From a virus, in the IMG/VR virus record IMGVR_UViG_3300021957_000103, positions 1 through 40,202 of that record: a stretch of 40,202 bases of DNA. The stretch is one strand, 5' to 3'. Under the pieces are notes generated by a model, which ran no database searches, had not been told where the DNA came from, and saw nothing but the letters and a program-made list of their open reading frames with translations. The position numbers and the translations under genes were made by a program. Below, piece by piece: positions 1-8,678 of the stretch. How positions within the stretch are numbered: position 1 is the stretch's first letter; each line of letters starts with the position of its first letter.

Positions 1-147
1 ATCGTTAGCTACTAAATTCTCATTCCAATTGTTAAATACTTCGGCTTGATTTTTATCAGTATCAATTAAAGTATTTGTTTGTTTTGTTATTGCTGATACT
101 TCGATATTACCTAATGCTACGTTTAATGCTTTCTTAATAGATTTCAT
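1..147 (-). CDS. Partial hypothetical protein (N-terminal 49 codons)
   Basis: An open frame starts with ATG at 147 on the minus strand and runs uninterrupted for 49 codons to the left edge, so only the N-terminus is visible. A good ribosome site (AGGAAA, minus strand, about 155-160) lies 7 bases upstream, and a promoter-like pair lies behind it (208-235). The peptide begins MKSIKKALNVALGNIEVSAI and continues with polar, Asn-rich sequence; there is no signal peptide, membrane segment or motif that I recognise. It is divergent from the packaging genes and is probably the first gene of a leftward, possibly early, operon. Its function is unknown. Confidence 0.65.
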   Translation of the reverse strand, partial: MKSIKKALNVALGNIEVSAITKQTNTLIDTDKNQAEVFNNWNENLVAND

Positions 148-207
148 AGTTTAATTTCCTTATAGTTTTTAAAAGTATGACATTATTATTTCGTTGTCAT
201 AGTTTAA

Positions 208-235
208 ATTATACTCTCATAAGATTGAATTACAA
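208..235 (-). promoter_or_regulatory. Sigma70-like promoter for the leftward gene
   Basis: Reading the minus strand there is TTGTAA (230-235), a 16-base spacer and a perfect TATAAT (208-213). Transcription would begin near 200 and give a leader of about 55 bases before the ATG at 147. The -35 matches consensus at four of six positions. This is consistent with host RNA polymerase reading the leftward gene. Confidence 0.5.
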
Positions 236-472
236 TAGTTAAACCATAAATAATCTAACTATCTCACGTGTGAAAACTGGTGATTTTCCCTTTGTAATCA
301 ATGACTTACGGCAGGGTTGTCGATAGGGTTCGACCGATACCACGCGCCACTACCCCCACCTACCCCCCACCCGCGCAAAAATTTTTGGGACTCCCACACT
401 CTCTATTACACTGTGTAACGCATAAATGACTATAGAAATTCTAAATACCGCCCCCTTAACTTTACATATAGC

Positions 473-507
473 TTTACTGAAAAAATTTTTAGCAAAAATC
501 CAGTAAA
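473..507. repeat. Inverted repeat TTTACTG/CAGTAAA around an A/T palindrome
   Basis: The 7-base arms at 473-479 and 501-507 are perfect reverse complements. The 21-base spacer contains AAAAATTTTT (481-490). It could be a stem-loop, a protein-binding site or part of an origin. It is not followed by a T run on either strand, so it is not a standard terminator. Confidence 0.5.
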
Positions 508-664
508 CCAAGGGCAACACGGGGTAATACGAACAGGAATACGAATGATTCTCGGTACCACATTGGGCGCAAATAGGTCTTATACTACGGGCATGAACAT
601 AATATATACACTATGGACTCTACTTAATATCAGTTTGTATTTAATACTACTGTATCTTTTCTGC

Positions 665-693
665 TTGTCGCTGATAATCTTTTAGTTTATACT
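665..693 (+). promoter_or_regulatory. Candidate promoter for the packaging/head operon
   Basis: TTGTCG (665-670), a 17-base spacer and TATACT (688-693) precede the first rightward gene. The -10 matches consensus at five of six positions and the -35 at four of six. The leader before the ATG at 736 would be about 35 bases and includes AAGGTG (717-722). Confidence 0.45.
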
Positions 694-735
694 TAAACCC
701 TAGCTGCAAATAATACAAGGTGTAACAGCAAACAC

Positions 736-1311
736 ATGCAAGAACAAGACAACCAAGAACACAAAGTTATTGTGCCTAACATAGAAGATAATGTGGCATT
801 ACCTAAGAATGCGCGCGAAGCACTACCAGAGATGTCTCCTAGTGAAGAATTAACTATGCGGTCAAACACAGTGAAGTTAATTAGTGACCTAGCACAAGAA
901 AACATAGAACCATCACGTGAAAACATGGAAGAGGCTGAAGAAGTAGCTAAGGAAATGATGAAGAATCCTGAGTTAAAGCCTGATTTCGGCACGTACCCTA
1001 ACGAGACTATAGCTTACCTTGCCGGCATGGTGTCGCAGACTAGTCATATGGTGGCTAAAGACCTAGCAGAGATTAAACTATCAGTCCTAAATGGGCTATT
1101 ACAGGAAGCAGCACTGGCTAAAAGCCCTCGTGAACGCATATCAGCGTGGAAAGCAGTGGGTGAAATAGACGGAGTGGACGCATTCAAGAAGAAAACAGAG
1201 ATTACCCACATCAATAAGTCGGGTGAAGAGCTAGAAAAAGAGCTATTAGAAACTATTGAGCAACTCAAAGGCAAAACAATAGAAGGTGAAGTCTTAAAAG
1301 ACGATGATTAG
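736..1311 (+). CDS. Putative terminase small subunit
   Basis: A 191-residue acidic, mostly helical-looking protein sits immediately upstream of, and overlaps by 8 bases, the large terminase gene. This is the usual place for the small subunit, which binds phage DNA and feeds the packaging motor. The C-terminal half carries the stretch AWKAVGEIDGVDAFKKKTEI (about residues 137-156), of a type I associate with small terminase subunits of related phages; I see no clear helix-turn-helix by eye. AAGGTG at 717-722 is the only ribosome-site candidate and is rather far from the ATG. The call rests mainly on position, so a different packaging accessory protein remains possible. Confidence 0.6.
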   Translation: MQEQDNQEHKVIVPNIEDNVALPKNAREALPEMSPSEELTMRSNTVKLISDLAQENIEPSRENMEEAEEVAKEMMKNPELKPDFGTYPNETIAYLAGMVSQTSHMVAKDLAEIKLSVLNGLLQEAALAKSPRERISAWKAVGEIDGVDAFKKKTEITHINKSGEELEKELLETIEQLKGKTIEGEVLKDDD

Positions 1312-2830
1312 CTCAGAAGACCTAGAGTTATTACAGCAACAGATACCTAATATGTCTGAGAGAGACAGACAGAGACACTTAACGCTATTAACACAGTACA
1401 AGAAGGAACTAACCAAGACTAAGGGTGAGGCTAACTTCCTAGACTTCATTAAGCACGTCTACCCAGACTATAAAGTAGGAGAACATCATGCAAGACTGGC
1501 TAAACTATTTGAAGAAATCGCAAACGGAAAGAGAAAACGAGTTATTGTCAATATCGCGCCTCGTCACGGAAAATCAGAACTTATTTCCTATTTGGCTCCG
1601 GCTTGGTTTTTGGGTAAACATCCAGCAAAAAAGGTTATTATGGCATCTCATACAGCTGACCTTGCAGTTAACTTTGGTCGTCGGGTACGTAACCTCGTGG
1701 GTTCGGAACAATATAAAGATATCTTCCCTGACATCAGCTTACAAGCGGATAGTAAATCAGCCTCACGCTGGGGTACGAATTATAATGGTGAGTATTTCGC
1801 TATTGGCGTTGGTGGTGCTTTGGCAGGTAGGGGTGCTGACCTATTTATAATCGACGACCCACATTCAGAGCAAGATGCCAAACTGGGCAAAGGCGACGTG
1901 TTCTTGCCAGCTTGGGAATGGTTTCAAAGCGGACCACTACAGCGTCTGATGCCGGGGGGAGCGATAGTAGTAGTGATGACGAGATGGTCGAAGCTAGACC
2001 TAACGGGACAGATAATCAACCAGATGACCAAGAACGAGGATGTGGATGACTGGGAGGTAGTAGAGTTCCCAGCGATACTAGAAGATAAGAAGGGAAATGA
2101 AGTACCACTATGGCCTGAGTTCTGGTCGCTAGAAGAACTAAAAGCAAGACGTGCTGCACTGGATATAAGATATTGGAACGCACAGTATCTACAGAATCCG
2201 ACATCAGAAGAAGGTGCTTTAATTAAAAGAGAGTGGTGGAACATATGGGAAGAAGATGACCCACCTCCGTGTGAGTTTATTATAATGACACTTGATGCTG
2301 CTCAAGAAGCAAACAACAGGGCTGACTATAATGCACTAACAACTTGGGGCGTATTCTTAAATGAAGAGACAGACAACTACGCAATCATATTATTAAATGC
2401 AGTAAAGGAACGACTAGAGTTTCCAGAACTCAAAGCTATGTGTCTAGAAGAGTATGAGGAGTGGGAACCAGACGCATTTATTGTAGAGAAAAAATCTAAT
2501 GGCGCAGCTTTATATCAAGAGTTTAGAAGAATGGGAATACCTGTTGGAGAATTTACGCCTGGAAAGGGACAAGATAAGATTAGCCGTGTTAATGCTGTGT
2601 CTGATCTCTTTAGTGGTGGTGTTGTTTGGGCACCAGACAAACGTTGGGCGCATGAGGTTATTGAGGAATGTAACGATTTCCCTAGTGGTGCCAACGACGA
2701 CTTGGTTGACTCCACAACTCTAGCACTGTCAAGGTTTAGGCAAGGCGGTTTTATTCGATTGCCGAATGATGAAGAGGATGATATAGTATTGTTTAAAAGT
2801 CAAAAAGGCAGAAAATATTATGCCATTTAA
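1304..2830 (+). CDS. terL: Terminase large subunit (packaging ATPase-nuclease)
   Basis: A 508-residue protein of normal length for the family. The ATPase half has the Walker A variant APRHGKS (residues 85-91), Walker B LFIIDDP (180-186) and the coupling motif VVMTRWS (about 223-229). The nuclease half has the expected acidic residues: D331 and D341 in the segment TLDAAQEANNRADYNALT, E395 in IVEKK, and the terminal GANDDLVDS (463-470). The protein cuts concatemeric DNA and pumps it into the prohead through the portal. The start overlaps the upstream gene by 8 bases, so the two are probably translationally coupled. The stop lies 11 bases before the portal gene. Confidence 0.95.
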   Translation: MISSEDLELLQQQIPNMSERDRQRHLTLLTQYKKELTKTKGEANFLDFIKHVYPDYKVGEHHARLAKLFEEIANGKRKRVIVNIAPRHGKSELISYLAPAWFLGKHPAKKVIMASHTADLAVNFGRRVRNLVGSEQYKDIFPDISLQADSKSASRWGTNYNGEYFAIGVGGALAGRGADLFIIDDPHSEQDAKLGKGDVFLPAWEWFQSGPLQRLMPGGAIVVVMTRWSKLDLTGQIINQMTKNEDVDDWEVVEFPAILEDKKGNEVPLWPEFWSLEELKARRAALDIRYWNAQYLQNPTSEEGALIKREWWNIWEEDDPPPCEFIIMTLDAAQEANNRADYNALTTWGVFLNEETDNYAIILLNAVKERLEFPELKAMCLEEYEEWEPDAFIVEKKSNGAALYQEFRRMGIPVGEFTPGKGQDKISRVNAVSDLFSGGVVWAPDKRWAHEVIEECNDFPSGANDDLVDSTTLALSRFRQGGFIRLPNDEEDDIVLFKSQKGRKYYAI

Positions 2831-2841
2831 GAGGACACAAC

Positions 2842-5415
2842 ATGGACGTAGATAAGGCTTTATACGAAGCTCCCAAAGGATTAGAAGAAGAAACTGAAGA
2901 AGTTGAGGCTATTGAGGTTATTGTAGATGGCGATGAACTTGAAGACGCTATAGAAGAGGCTATAGAAGTAGACGAGACTTTTGATGATAACTTAGCTGAA
3001 GAACTAGATGAAAAGTATCTAGCAGAACTATCATCAGAATTACTAGAAGGATTTAATAATGATTGTGACTCTAGAAAAGATTGGTTACAAACATATGTTG
3101 ATGGCTTAGAACTTCTAGGACTTAAAATAGAAGACCGTAGTGAACCTTGGCAAGGTGCATGCTCTGTGTACCACCCGTTACTTTCTGAAGCATTAGTTAA
3201 ATTCCAAGCTGAAACAATGATGGAGACCTTCCCAGCTGCAGGCCCTGTGAAGACTTCTATTGTTGGTAGAGAAACACCTGAGTGTATGGAAGCTGCTCAA
3301 CGTGTTCAAGAGAATATGAACTACCAGCTTTTAGAACAGATGCCTGAGTTTAGACCTGAACATGAAAGAATGTTATGGGGTTTAGGATTAGCGGGTAACG
3401 CGTTTAAAAAAGTTTATTATGACCCAGCATTAGAAAGACAAGTATCACTATTTGTTCCAGCTGAAGATATGGTTGTACCTTATGGTGCTTCTAACTTAGA
3501 ATCAGCAGAGCGTATTACTCATGTAATGCGTAAGACAGAACAAGAACTTCACAACTTACAAGAAATAGGATTCTATAGAGATGTAGAGCTAGGAGAACCT
3601 ACACGTGATATAGACCAAGTTGAGAAGAAGATAGCAGAAGAGATGGGTTTTGATGCATCTAATGATGATAGATATAAAATACTAGAGATGAATGTAAACC
3701 TTGACTTAGAAGGTTTTGAAGATAAAGACGGAAGTAGAAAAACAGGAATAGCTCTACCTTATATTGTAACTATAGATAAAGGCACGACTGAGATTTTGTC
3801 AATCCGACGCAACTGGAACCAAGATGACGACAAGAAACAGAGACGAGAGCATTTTGTTCATTATGGCTACGTACCAGGATTCGGTTTTTATTGCTTTGGA
3901 TTGATACATTTAATTGGAGGATTTTCAAAATCAGGCACAATGTTACTAAGACAGTTAGTAGACGCAGGAACATTATCTAATCTCCCAGGTGGATTTAAAT
4001 CCAGAGGATTGAGAATTAAAGGTGATGATACTCCTATTGGTCCAGCTGAGTTTAGAGATGTCGATGTTCCTTCAGGTACTATTAGAGATAATATTCTACC
4101 ACTTCCTTATAAAGAACCAAGTCAAGTCCTTGCACTTTTAATGGATAAGATTATTGACGAAGGTAGACGCTTTGCTTCTGCTGCAGATATGAAAGTATCT
4201 GATATGTCAGCTAACTCTCCAGTAGGTTCTACTCTAGCTATTCTAGAAAGAACACTGAAAGTAATGTCAGCAGTTAATGCTCGTATTTACTATGCAATGA
4301 AAAAAGAGTTAGGATTACTTAAAGGTTTAATTAGAGATTATACTGACCCTGATTATGTATATGACCCTGCATCAGGAACTCCAGGTGCTAAACAAGATGA
4401 CTACGACAAGGTTAATCTAATTCCTGTAGCTGACCCTAATGCTGCAACTATGGCACAGAAGGTTGTTCAGTATCAAGCAGTTATGCAATTAGCTCAACAG
4501 AATCCAGACATCTATGACTTACCAGAATTAAACAAACAGATGCTAGATGTATTAGGAGTTAAGAATGCAGAAAAACTTATACCTAATAAAGAAGATATTA
4601 AGAGTGCTGCACCTGTAACAGAGAATATGAATATTATTAATGGTAAGCCAGTCAAGGCATTCCTAGAACAAGACCATGAAGCACATATCCAAGTTCATAT
4701 GGCATTCATGCAAGACCCACAAGTACAAGCAATGGTAGGTCAAAGCACAAAAGCTGGATTGATTACAGCTGCTATGGAAGCTCATATCGCAGAACATATA
4801 GCTTTCCAATATAGACTAGAAGTTGAGAAGCAATTAGGTGTACCATTACCTCCAGTAGAAGAACCTCTACCAAGAGATGTTGAAAATGAAGTAGCTAGAC
4901 TAACAGCTGAAGCTGCAGGAAAAGTATTACAAAGCAGTCAACAAAAAGCTGCTCAAGAAGAACAACAGAAACAACAAGAAGACCCAATACTTCAAATGCA
5001 AAAACAAGAACTTCAAATTAAACAACAAGAGTCTCAAGCTAAGAGTCAGAAGATGATGGCAGATGCTCAACTTGAGAAAGAGAAGTTTGAGTTTGAGAAA
5101 CAGAAAGCTACAGTTGAAGTTCAGAAAGATGTAATGATGGAACAAGCTAGACTTAAATCTCAAGAGACTATTGTAGGAGCTAAGATTGGAGCAGATGCTG
5201 AACTGAAACAAAAAGAAACTACAGCTAAAGAAGTATTAGAAGGTGCAAAATTAGGAGCGTCAGCAATCAACAAACAAAAAGATGTTGAGTTACGCTTACA
5301 AGAATCTCAGATGCGAAATGATGCTATGGTAAAAATGACTGAGCAAAATCAGAAAAACCAACAGCAGAATAACGCACCTAAGACAAACCCATCCAATAAT
5401 GGAGATAACAACTAA
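2842..5415 (+). CDS. Portal protein (P22-like family, long form)
   Basis: An 857-residue protein directly after the large terminase, with AAGAGG 7-8 bases before its ATG. The segment EPWQGACSVYHPLLSEALVK (about 101-120) and the later ADMKVSDMSANSPVGSTLAI region are characteristic of long portals in P22-type and marine short-tailed phages. The portal ring is the DNA channel at one capsid vertex and binds terminase, then the neck proteins. The first 60 residues are strongly acidic. The last roughly 180 residues (from about 680) are a Gln/Lys/Glu-rich coiled coil, perhaps equivalent to the helical barrel that reaches into the P22 capsid. The fold assignment is by family resemblance and position. 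Confidence 0.88.
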   Translation: MDVDKALYEAPKGLEEETEEVEAIEVIVDGDELEDAIEEAIEVDETFDDNLAEELDEKYLAELSSELLEGFNNDCDSRKDWLQTYVDGLELLGLKIEDRSEPWQGACSVYHPLLSEALVKFQAETMMETFPAAGPVKTSIVGRETPECMEAAQRVQENMNYQLLEQMPEFRPEHERMLWGLGLAGNAFKKVYYDPALERQVSLFVPAEDMVVPYGASNLESAERITHVMRKTEQELHNLQEIGFYRDVELGEPTRDIDQVEKKIAEEMGFDASNDDRYKILEMNVNLDLEGFEDKDGSRKTGIALPYIVTIDKGTTEILSIRRNWNQDDDKKQRREHFVHYGYVPGFGFYCFGLIHLIGGFSKSGTMLLRQLVDAGTLSNLPGGFKSRGLRIKGDDTPIGPAEFRDVDVPSGTIRDNILPLPYKEPSQVLALLMDKIIDEGRRFASAADMKVSDMSANSPVGSTLAILERTLKVMSAVNARIYYAMKKELGLLKGLIRDYTDPDYVYDPASGTPGAKQDDYDKVNLIPVADPNAATMAQKVVQYQAVMQLAQQNPDIYDLPELNKQMLDVLGVKNAEKLIPNKEDIKSAAPVTENMNIINGKPVKAFLEQDHEAHIQVHMAFMQDPQVQAMVGQSTKAGLITAAMEAHIAEHIAFQYRLEVEKQLGVPLPPVEEPLPRDVENEVARLTAEAAGKVLQSSQQKAAQEEQQKQQEDPILQMQKQELQIKQQESQAKSQKMMADAQLEKEKFEFEKQKATVEVQKDVMMEQARLKSQETIVGAKIGADAELKQKETTAKEVLEGAKLGASAINKQKDVELRLQESQMRNDAMVKMTEQNQKNQQQNNAPKTNPSNNGDNN

Positions 5416-5429
5416 CCGAAAGGAAAATT

Positions 5430-5672
5430 ATGTCACAGACTGAAACGCTCGTGCTTCTAGCATCCCAGGTAGAAGAGAGACGCAAAGTAGTATTAGATGA
5501 TTTGGGACTGGGGGTTCGCGACCACCAAGCATATGTATCAGCAGTAGGAGAAATGGCAGGATACATGCGTGTACAACAATTAATATCAGAGATGTTACAA
5601 GCAAGAAAAACAGAGGACGAAGCTTTTGAAAGTAGTCCAACTGATAGTGTTGTTAAGAAGGAGGGCAAGTAA
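5430..5672 (+). CDS. Small hypothetical head-region protein
   Basis: An 80-residue protein with a strong AAGGAAA site just upstream, between the portal and the co-chaperonin genes; its stop shares a base with the next ATG. It looks helical, with charged residues and no Cys or membrane segment (start MSQTETLVLLASQVEERRKV, end SVVKKEGK). I do not recognise the family. Position suggests a small portal- or head-associated accessory protein, which is inference only. Confidence 0.75.
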   Translation: MSQTETLVLLASQVEERRKVVLDDLGLGVRDHQAYVSAVGEMAGYMRVQQLISEMLQARKTEDEAFESSPTDSVVKKEGK

Positions 5673-6124
5673 TGACTATTGCAACTCCTAACAATCAAAT
5701 AGTCTCCAGTTCTGGAGCACCTATTAAAACTAAAAACACAACTACCACTGAAGGAAAGAAAGTAAGTGAAGCAGAAGCTAAAGCAAAACTAGCGTCTCAA
5801 CTTCCTGACGTTAAAGGGTTCCGTTTATTATGTATGGTACCTCAAGCTGAAGAAGCTTATGAAAGTGGGTTGATTAAATCAGATGAAGTTAAAAGAGTTG
5901 AGGAGCATTCGACTGTATGTTTGTTTGTTATGCAACTTGGAGATTTAGCTTACCAAGATAAGGAAAGATTCCCATCAGGTGCATGGTGTAAAGAAGGAGA
6001 TTTTATTATTACACGTGCCTACTCAGGAACTAGAATTAAAATTCACGGAAAAGAATTCAGAATTCTGAATGACGATATGGTCGAAGCAGTAGTATCTGAC
6101 CCTAGAGGATATGAACGTGCGTAA
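5672..6124 (+). CDS. GroES-like co-chaperonin
   Basis: A 150-residue protein whose core (about 44-141) follows the order of GroES. It has a strand start GFRLLCMVPQAEEAYESGLI, in which the GLI at 66-68 falls where the hydrophobic tripeptide of the GroES mobile loop sits. Then come CKEGDFIITRAYSGTRIKIH (106-125) and EFRILNDDMVEAVV (128-141), which match the GroES pattern VGDxVLxxxYxGTxVKxxGxEYxIxxxxDILAVV. GroES rings cap GroEL; phages such as T4 (gp31) supply their own to fold capsid protein. About 40 extra N-terminal residues are Ser/Thr/Lys-rich and probably disordered. The gene sits between portal and scaffold, in line with a role in head assembly. Similarity was judged by eye. Confidence 0.72.
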   Translation: MTIATPNNQIVSSSGAPIKTKNTTTTEGKKVSEAEAKAKLASQLPDVKGFRLLCMVPQAEEAYESGLIKSDEVKRVEEHSTVCLFVMQLGDLAYQDKERFPSGAWCKEGDFIITRAYSGTRIKIHGKEFRILNDDMVEAVVSDPRGYERA

Positions 6125-6572
6125 TAAAGAGTATGACAAAGCGTATCATCTGAAGAACAAAGAGAAACGTAATGCTCAATCTAGAGCTTATCGTGAGGCT
6201 AATAAAGAAAAGTGTAATGCTCAAGCTAAAGCTTATTATGAAGGCAACAAAGAGCGATGGACTGAGTATAAAGCTAAATGGTATCAAGAGAACAAAGCGT
6301 ATTATAGAGCAAAAGATGCATTACGAGGGTCTCGTAAGAAAGCAACAAATGAGATTACAAGTTCTGAAGATAAAGAAATACTTAGAGAAATTTATGCGTT
6401 AGCTAAACAACGAACCTTAGAAACAGGGTTTGCTTGGGAAGTTGACCATATACAACCATTATCAAAAGGTGGTAAACACTCATTAGATAATCTACAGGTG
6501 GTCCCAAGAATTTGGAATCGTCGTAAACACAACCGCAACGCTGATAAGTACGTCAGTGCACAGGAGAAATAA
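6111..6572 (+). CDS. Free-standing HNH endonuclease
   Basis: A 153-residue protein. Its C-terminal part has the HNH signature: EVDHIQPLSKGGKHSLDNLQ followed by a C-terminal N-rich RRKHNR. The N-terminal half is made of repeated AYREANKEK-like units (short Tyr-x3-Asn-Lys-Glu helices) that probably bind DNA. Such enzymes are often homing endonucleases that nick or cut an empty allele and spread. The ATG overlaps the end of the co-chaperonin gene by 14 bases, and the stop lies just before the scaffold start, so the gene is inserted without breaking its neighbours. A second HNH gene of the same design lies at 15686. Confidence 0.85.
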   Translation: MNVRNKEYDKAYHLKNKEKRNAQSRAYREANKEKCNAQAKAYYEGNKERWTEYKAKWYQENKAYYRAKDALRGSRKKATNEITSSEDKEILREIYALAKQRTLETGFAWEVDHIQPLSKGGKHSLDNLQVVPRIWNRRKHNRNADKYVSAQEK

Positions 6573-6573
6573 A

Positions 6574-7614
6574 ATGGCTGAAATTATAAATGAAATACCA
6601 GACGAAGTAGATATGGAAGGTGAAGAACTGGAGGTAGATTTAGACGCTGCTAAGAAAGATAGTGATGGTAAAAAGTCTACTGCAGATGTTGAAAAAGTAG
6701 AACAAGAACCTAAGAAAACTGAACCAGAGTTAGAGTTGGAAGTAGAAGATGATACTCCAGCTGAAGATAGAGGCAAAGAACCACTACCTGAAGAAATAAA
6801 AAAAGAGGTAGAGGAAGATACACTCGAAGGATACTCTGAACGTGTTAAACAACGTATGGCGCAATTGAAAAAGATGCATCATGACGAAAGACGCGAAAAA
6901 GAAAGAGCTGAAAGAGAAAGACAAGAGGCAGTTGCATATGCACAGAAAGTAGCAGACCAAAATAAAAAGCTACAGACTACATTAAGCACAGGAGAACAAG
7001 ACTATATTAAAACTTTAGTCAGTGCTTCTGAAACTGACCTTAAAATTGCTAAACGTGATTATCGTGAAGCATATGAATCTGGAGACACAGATAAAATAGT
7101 TGAAGCTCAAGAATCAATGAATAATGCTCAAATGAAGTTAGCGCAAGCTAGCGGAATGAAACCTCAATATAATTCTGGACAACCAAAAGAAAATGAGGTA
7201 GAGTCTAATCAACAACAAGTACAACCTCAAGTTGCTAAACCAGATGCTAGAGCACTAGCATGGCAACAAAAAAACACTTGGTTTGGTAAAGATGAAGAAA
7301 TGACTTCATTAGCTTATGGTGTACATGAAAAATTAGTCAGGAGTGGGTTAAGTCCTACAAGTGACGAATACTATCGTCGTATAGATGAAACGATGCAAAA
7401 ACGGTTCCCTGAAAATTTCGGGGAAGAATCGTTGGAATCGGATAAACCCGCCCAACGCAAAAAACCATCTAATGTGGTTGCACCGGCAACGCGAAGTACC
7501 GCGCCAAAGAAAGTACGATTAAGTAAGACTCAAGTAGCATTTGCGAAAAAGTTAAAACTTACACCGGAACAATACGCAAGAGAGATGATTAAATTGGAGA
7601 ACGCAAATGGATAA
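6574..7614 (+). CDS. Putative scaffolding protein
   Basis: The likely start is the ATG at 6574, preceded by AGGAGA (6562-6567) 6 bases upstream; an earlier in-frame ATG at 6556 lies inside the HNH gene and has no such site. The product has 346 residues, is very acidic in its first 90 and strongly charged and helical afterwards (VKQRMAQLKKMHHDERREKE and following). It ends in a basic patch (KKVRLSKTQVAFAKKLKLTP). An acidic, coiled-coil protein with a basic C-terminus placed just before the capsid genes is typical of phage scaffolds, which template the prohead shell and then leave it. The sequence itself is not diagnostic. Confidence 0.7.
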   Translation: MAEIINEIPDEVDMEGEELEVDLDAAKKDSDGKKSTADVEKVEQEPKKTEPELELEVEDDTPAEDRGKEPLPEEIKKEVEEDTLEGYSERVKQRMAQLKKMHHDERREKERAERERQEAVAYAQKVADQNKKLQTTLSTGEQDYIKTLVSASETDLKIAKRDYREAYESGDTDKIVEAQESMNNAQMKLAQASGMKPQYNSGQPKENEVESNQQQVQPQVAKPDARALAWQQKNTWFGKDEEMTSLAYGVHEKLVRSGLSPTSDEYYRRIDETMQKRFPENFGEESLESDKPAQRKKPSNVVAPATRSTAPKKVRLSKTQVAFAKKLKLTPEQYAREMIKLENANG

Positions 7615-8056
7615 GGTAAAAAGAACAGCAAGAGATGTAGAAACAAGAGAAGAAACACCACAAACATGGTTACCCGCTAAACTCTTACCAGAGTTTAATA
7701 AATCAGCTGGGTGGGCATATAGATGGATTCGAGTTTCTCTGTTAAATGAACCTGATAACATGAATGCATCTTCAAAAATGCGTGAAGGCTGGGAACCGGT
7801 AAAGCATGCGGATCACCCAGAAATCATTTTAAAAGCAGACCCCAACAGCCAGTATAAAGAAGGCGTTGAAGTTGGTGGTTTATTATTATGTAAAGCTCCT
7901 CAAGAGTTGATGGACCAAAGAAAAGCCTATATAGCTGATAAGACAAGGAATCAAACGGAAGCTGTAGATTCACAATATATGAATCAAAGTGACCCACGTA
8001 TGCCTAAGTTTGCTGAAGGACAAGAAAATGGTCGTCGATTTGGAAAGGGGAAATAA
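7607..8056 (+). CDS. Conserved-type hypothetical protein next to capsid genes
   Basis: A 149-residue protein overlapping the scaffold gene by 8 bases. The middle holds MREGWEPVKHADHPEI and VGGLLLCKAPQELMDQRKAY, a pattern I have the impression of seeing beside capsid genes in marine phages. The C-terminus is charged and Gly-rich. There is no signal peptide and no catalytic motif. It probably has a head-assembly or minor virion role, inferred from location. Confidence 0.7.
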   Translation: MDKVKRTARDVETREETPQTWLPAKLLPEFNKSAGWAYRWIRVSLLNEPDNMNASSKMREGWEPVKHADHPEIILKADPNSQYKEGVEVGGLLLCKAPQELMDQRKAYIADKTRNQTEAVDSQYMNQSDPRMPKFAEGQENGRRFGKGK

Positions 8057-8074
8057 AAATTAGGAGAAACAATC

Positions 8075-8662
8075 ATGGCTAAAACAGCTACACCTTACGG
8101 TCTTAAAGCCGTAAACCATGTAGGTGGTACACCCTATGCGGGGTCTACTCGCCTATTGCCGATTGCTTCTGGATATGCGTCGAATCTATTTAATGGACAA
8201 GTTGTTCAAATAGAAACAGACGGAACTGTTGGATTAGTTACCACTTTTGGTGACGGTGTTATTGGTGTATTTGTAGGTTGTACTTACACAGACCCATCAA
8301 CACAGCAATTAACATTCAACAACATGTGGCCTACAGGCACAGTCGCTGCTGATGCAAAAGCATACGTAATCGACGATCCAGATGTAGTATATATGGCACA
8401 AGCGGACGGTCCAGTAACTCAGGAAGACTTAGGTCAAAACACTGACTTTGCTGCGGCTCAATCAACATCAACAGGCGTTTTAATTAACGGTAACTCAACT
8501 TCAGCAGTAGAATCTACTACAGCTGTAACAGCAACATTACCTTTTAGAATCGTCGACTTTGTTGACAGTCCTACTTCAACTGTGGGTGATGAATTTACTG
8601 ACGTATTGATTAAGTTCAATGCAGGTATTCACTCATATAATAACGCTGATGGCGTTGCATAA
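8075..8662 (+). CDS. Putative head decoration or minor capsid protein
   Basis: A 195-residue protein rich in Gly, Thr, Val and Ala with beta-strand character throughout (for example TPYGLKAVNHVGGTPYAGST near the N-terminus). It has a strong AGGAGA site upstream and lies directly before the major capsid gene, separated by 16 bases with its own AAGGAGA. Decoration proteins are commonly placed next to the capsid gene and have such composition. No motif proves the assignment; it could also be a separate head-surface protein. Confidence 0.6.
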   Translation: MAKTATPYGLKAVNHVGGTPYAGSTRLLPIASGYASNLFNGQVVQIETDGTVGLVTTFGDGVIGVFVGCTYTDPSTQQLTFNNMWPTGTVAADAKAYVIDDPDVVYMAQADGPVTQEDLGQNTDFAAAQSTSTGVLINGNSTSAVESTTAVTATLPFRIVDFVDSPTSTVGDEFTDVLIKFNAGIHSYNNADGVA

Positions 8663-8678
8663 TTAAGGAGAAATAAGA

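Larger units (their letters stand above)
148..735. other. Non-coding divergent junction, possible control or origin region
   Basis: About 590 bases lie between the leftward partial gene and the rightward packaging operon, with no convincing gene. The region holds a C-rich tract at 353-372 (runs of 5, 6 and 3 C, G-rich on the minus strand), which stands out in an otherwise AT-rich sequence. Two AAAAATTTTT palindromes are present (377-386 and 481-490). A perfect inverted repeat TTTACTG/CAGTAAA (473-479, 501-507) encloses the second palindrome. A short hairpin GTCGA-N6-TCGAC lies near 319-334. Promoter-like pairs point outward on both sides. A strand switch with such structure is a common place for control signals or an origin, but neither role is shown. 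Confidence 0.5.

Noticed and set aside
315-345. GGTTCGA sequence like a tRNA T-arm
   Set aside because: The base that should close the T-stem after the loop is G and not C, and no acceptor or anticodon arm is found around it.
593-685. 30-codon frame giving a wholly hydrophobic peptide (MNIIYTLWTLLNISLYLILL and ten more)
   Set aside because: There is no ribosome site, and AT-rich DNA gives such peptides by chance. The candidate promoter at 665-693 overlaps its end. Kept out of the gene list.
6556-6573. ATG six codons upstream of the chosen scaffold start
   Set aside because: It lies inside the HNH gene and has no ribosome site, while the ATG at 6574 has AGGAGA at ideal distance.
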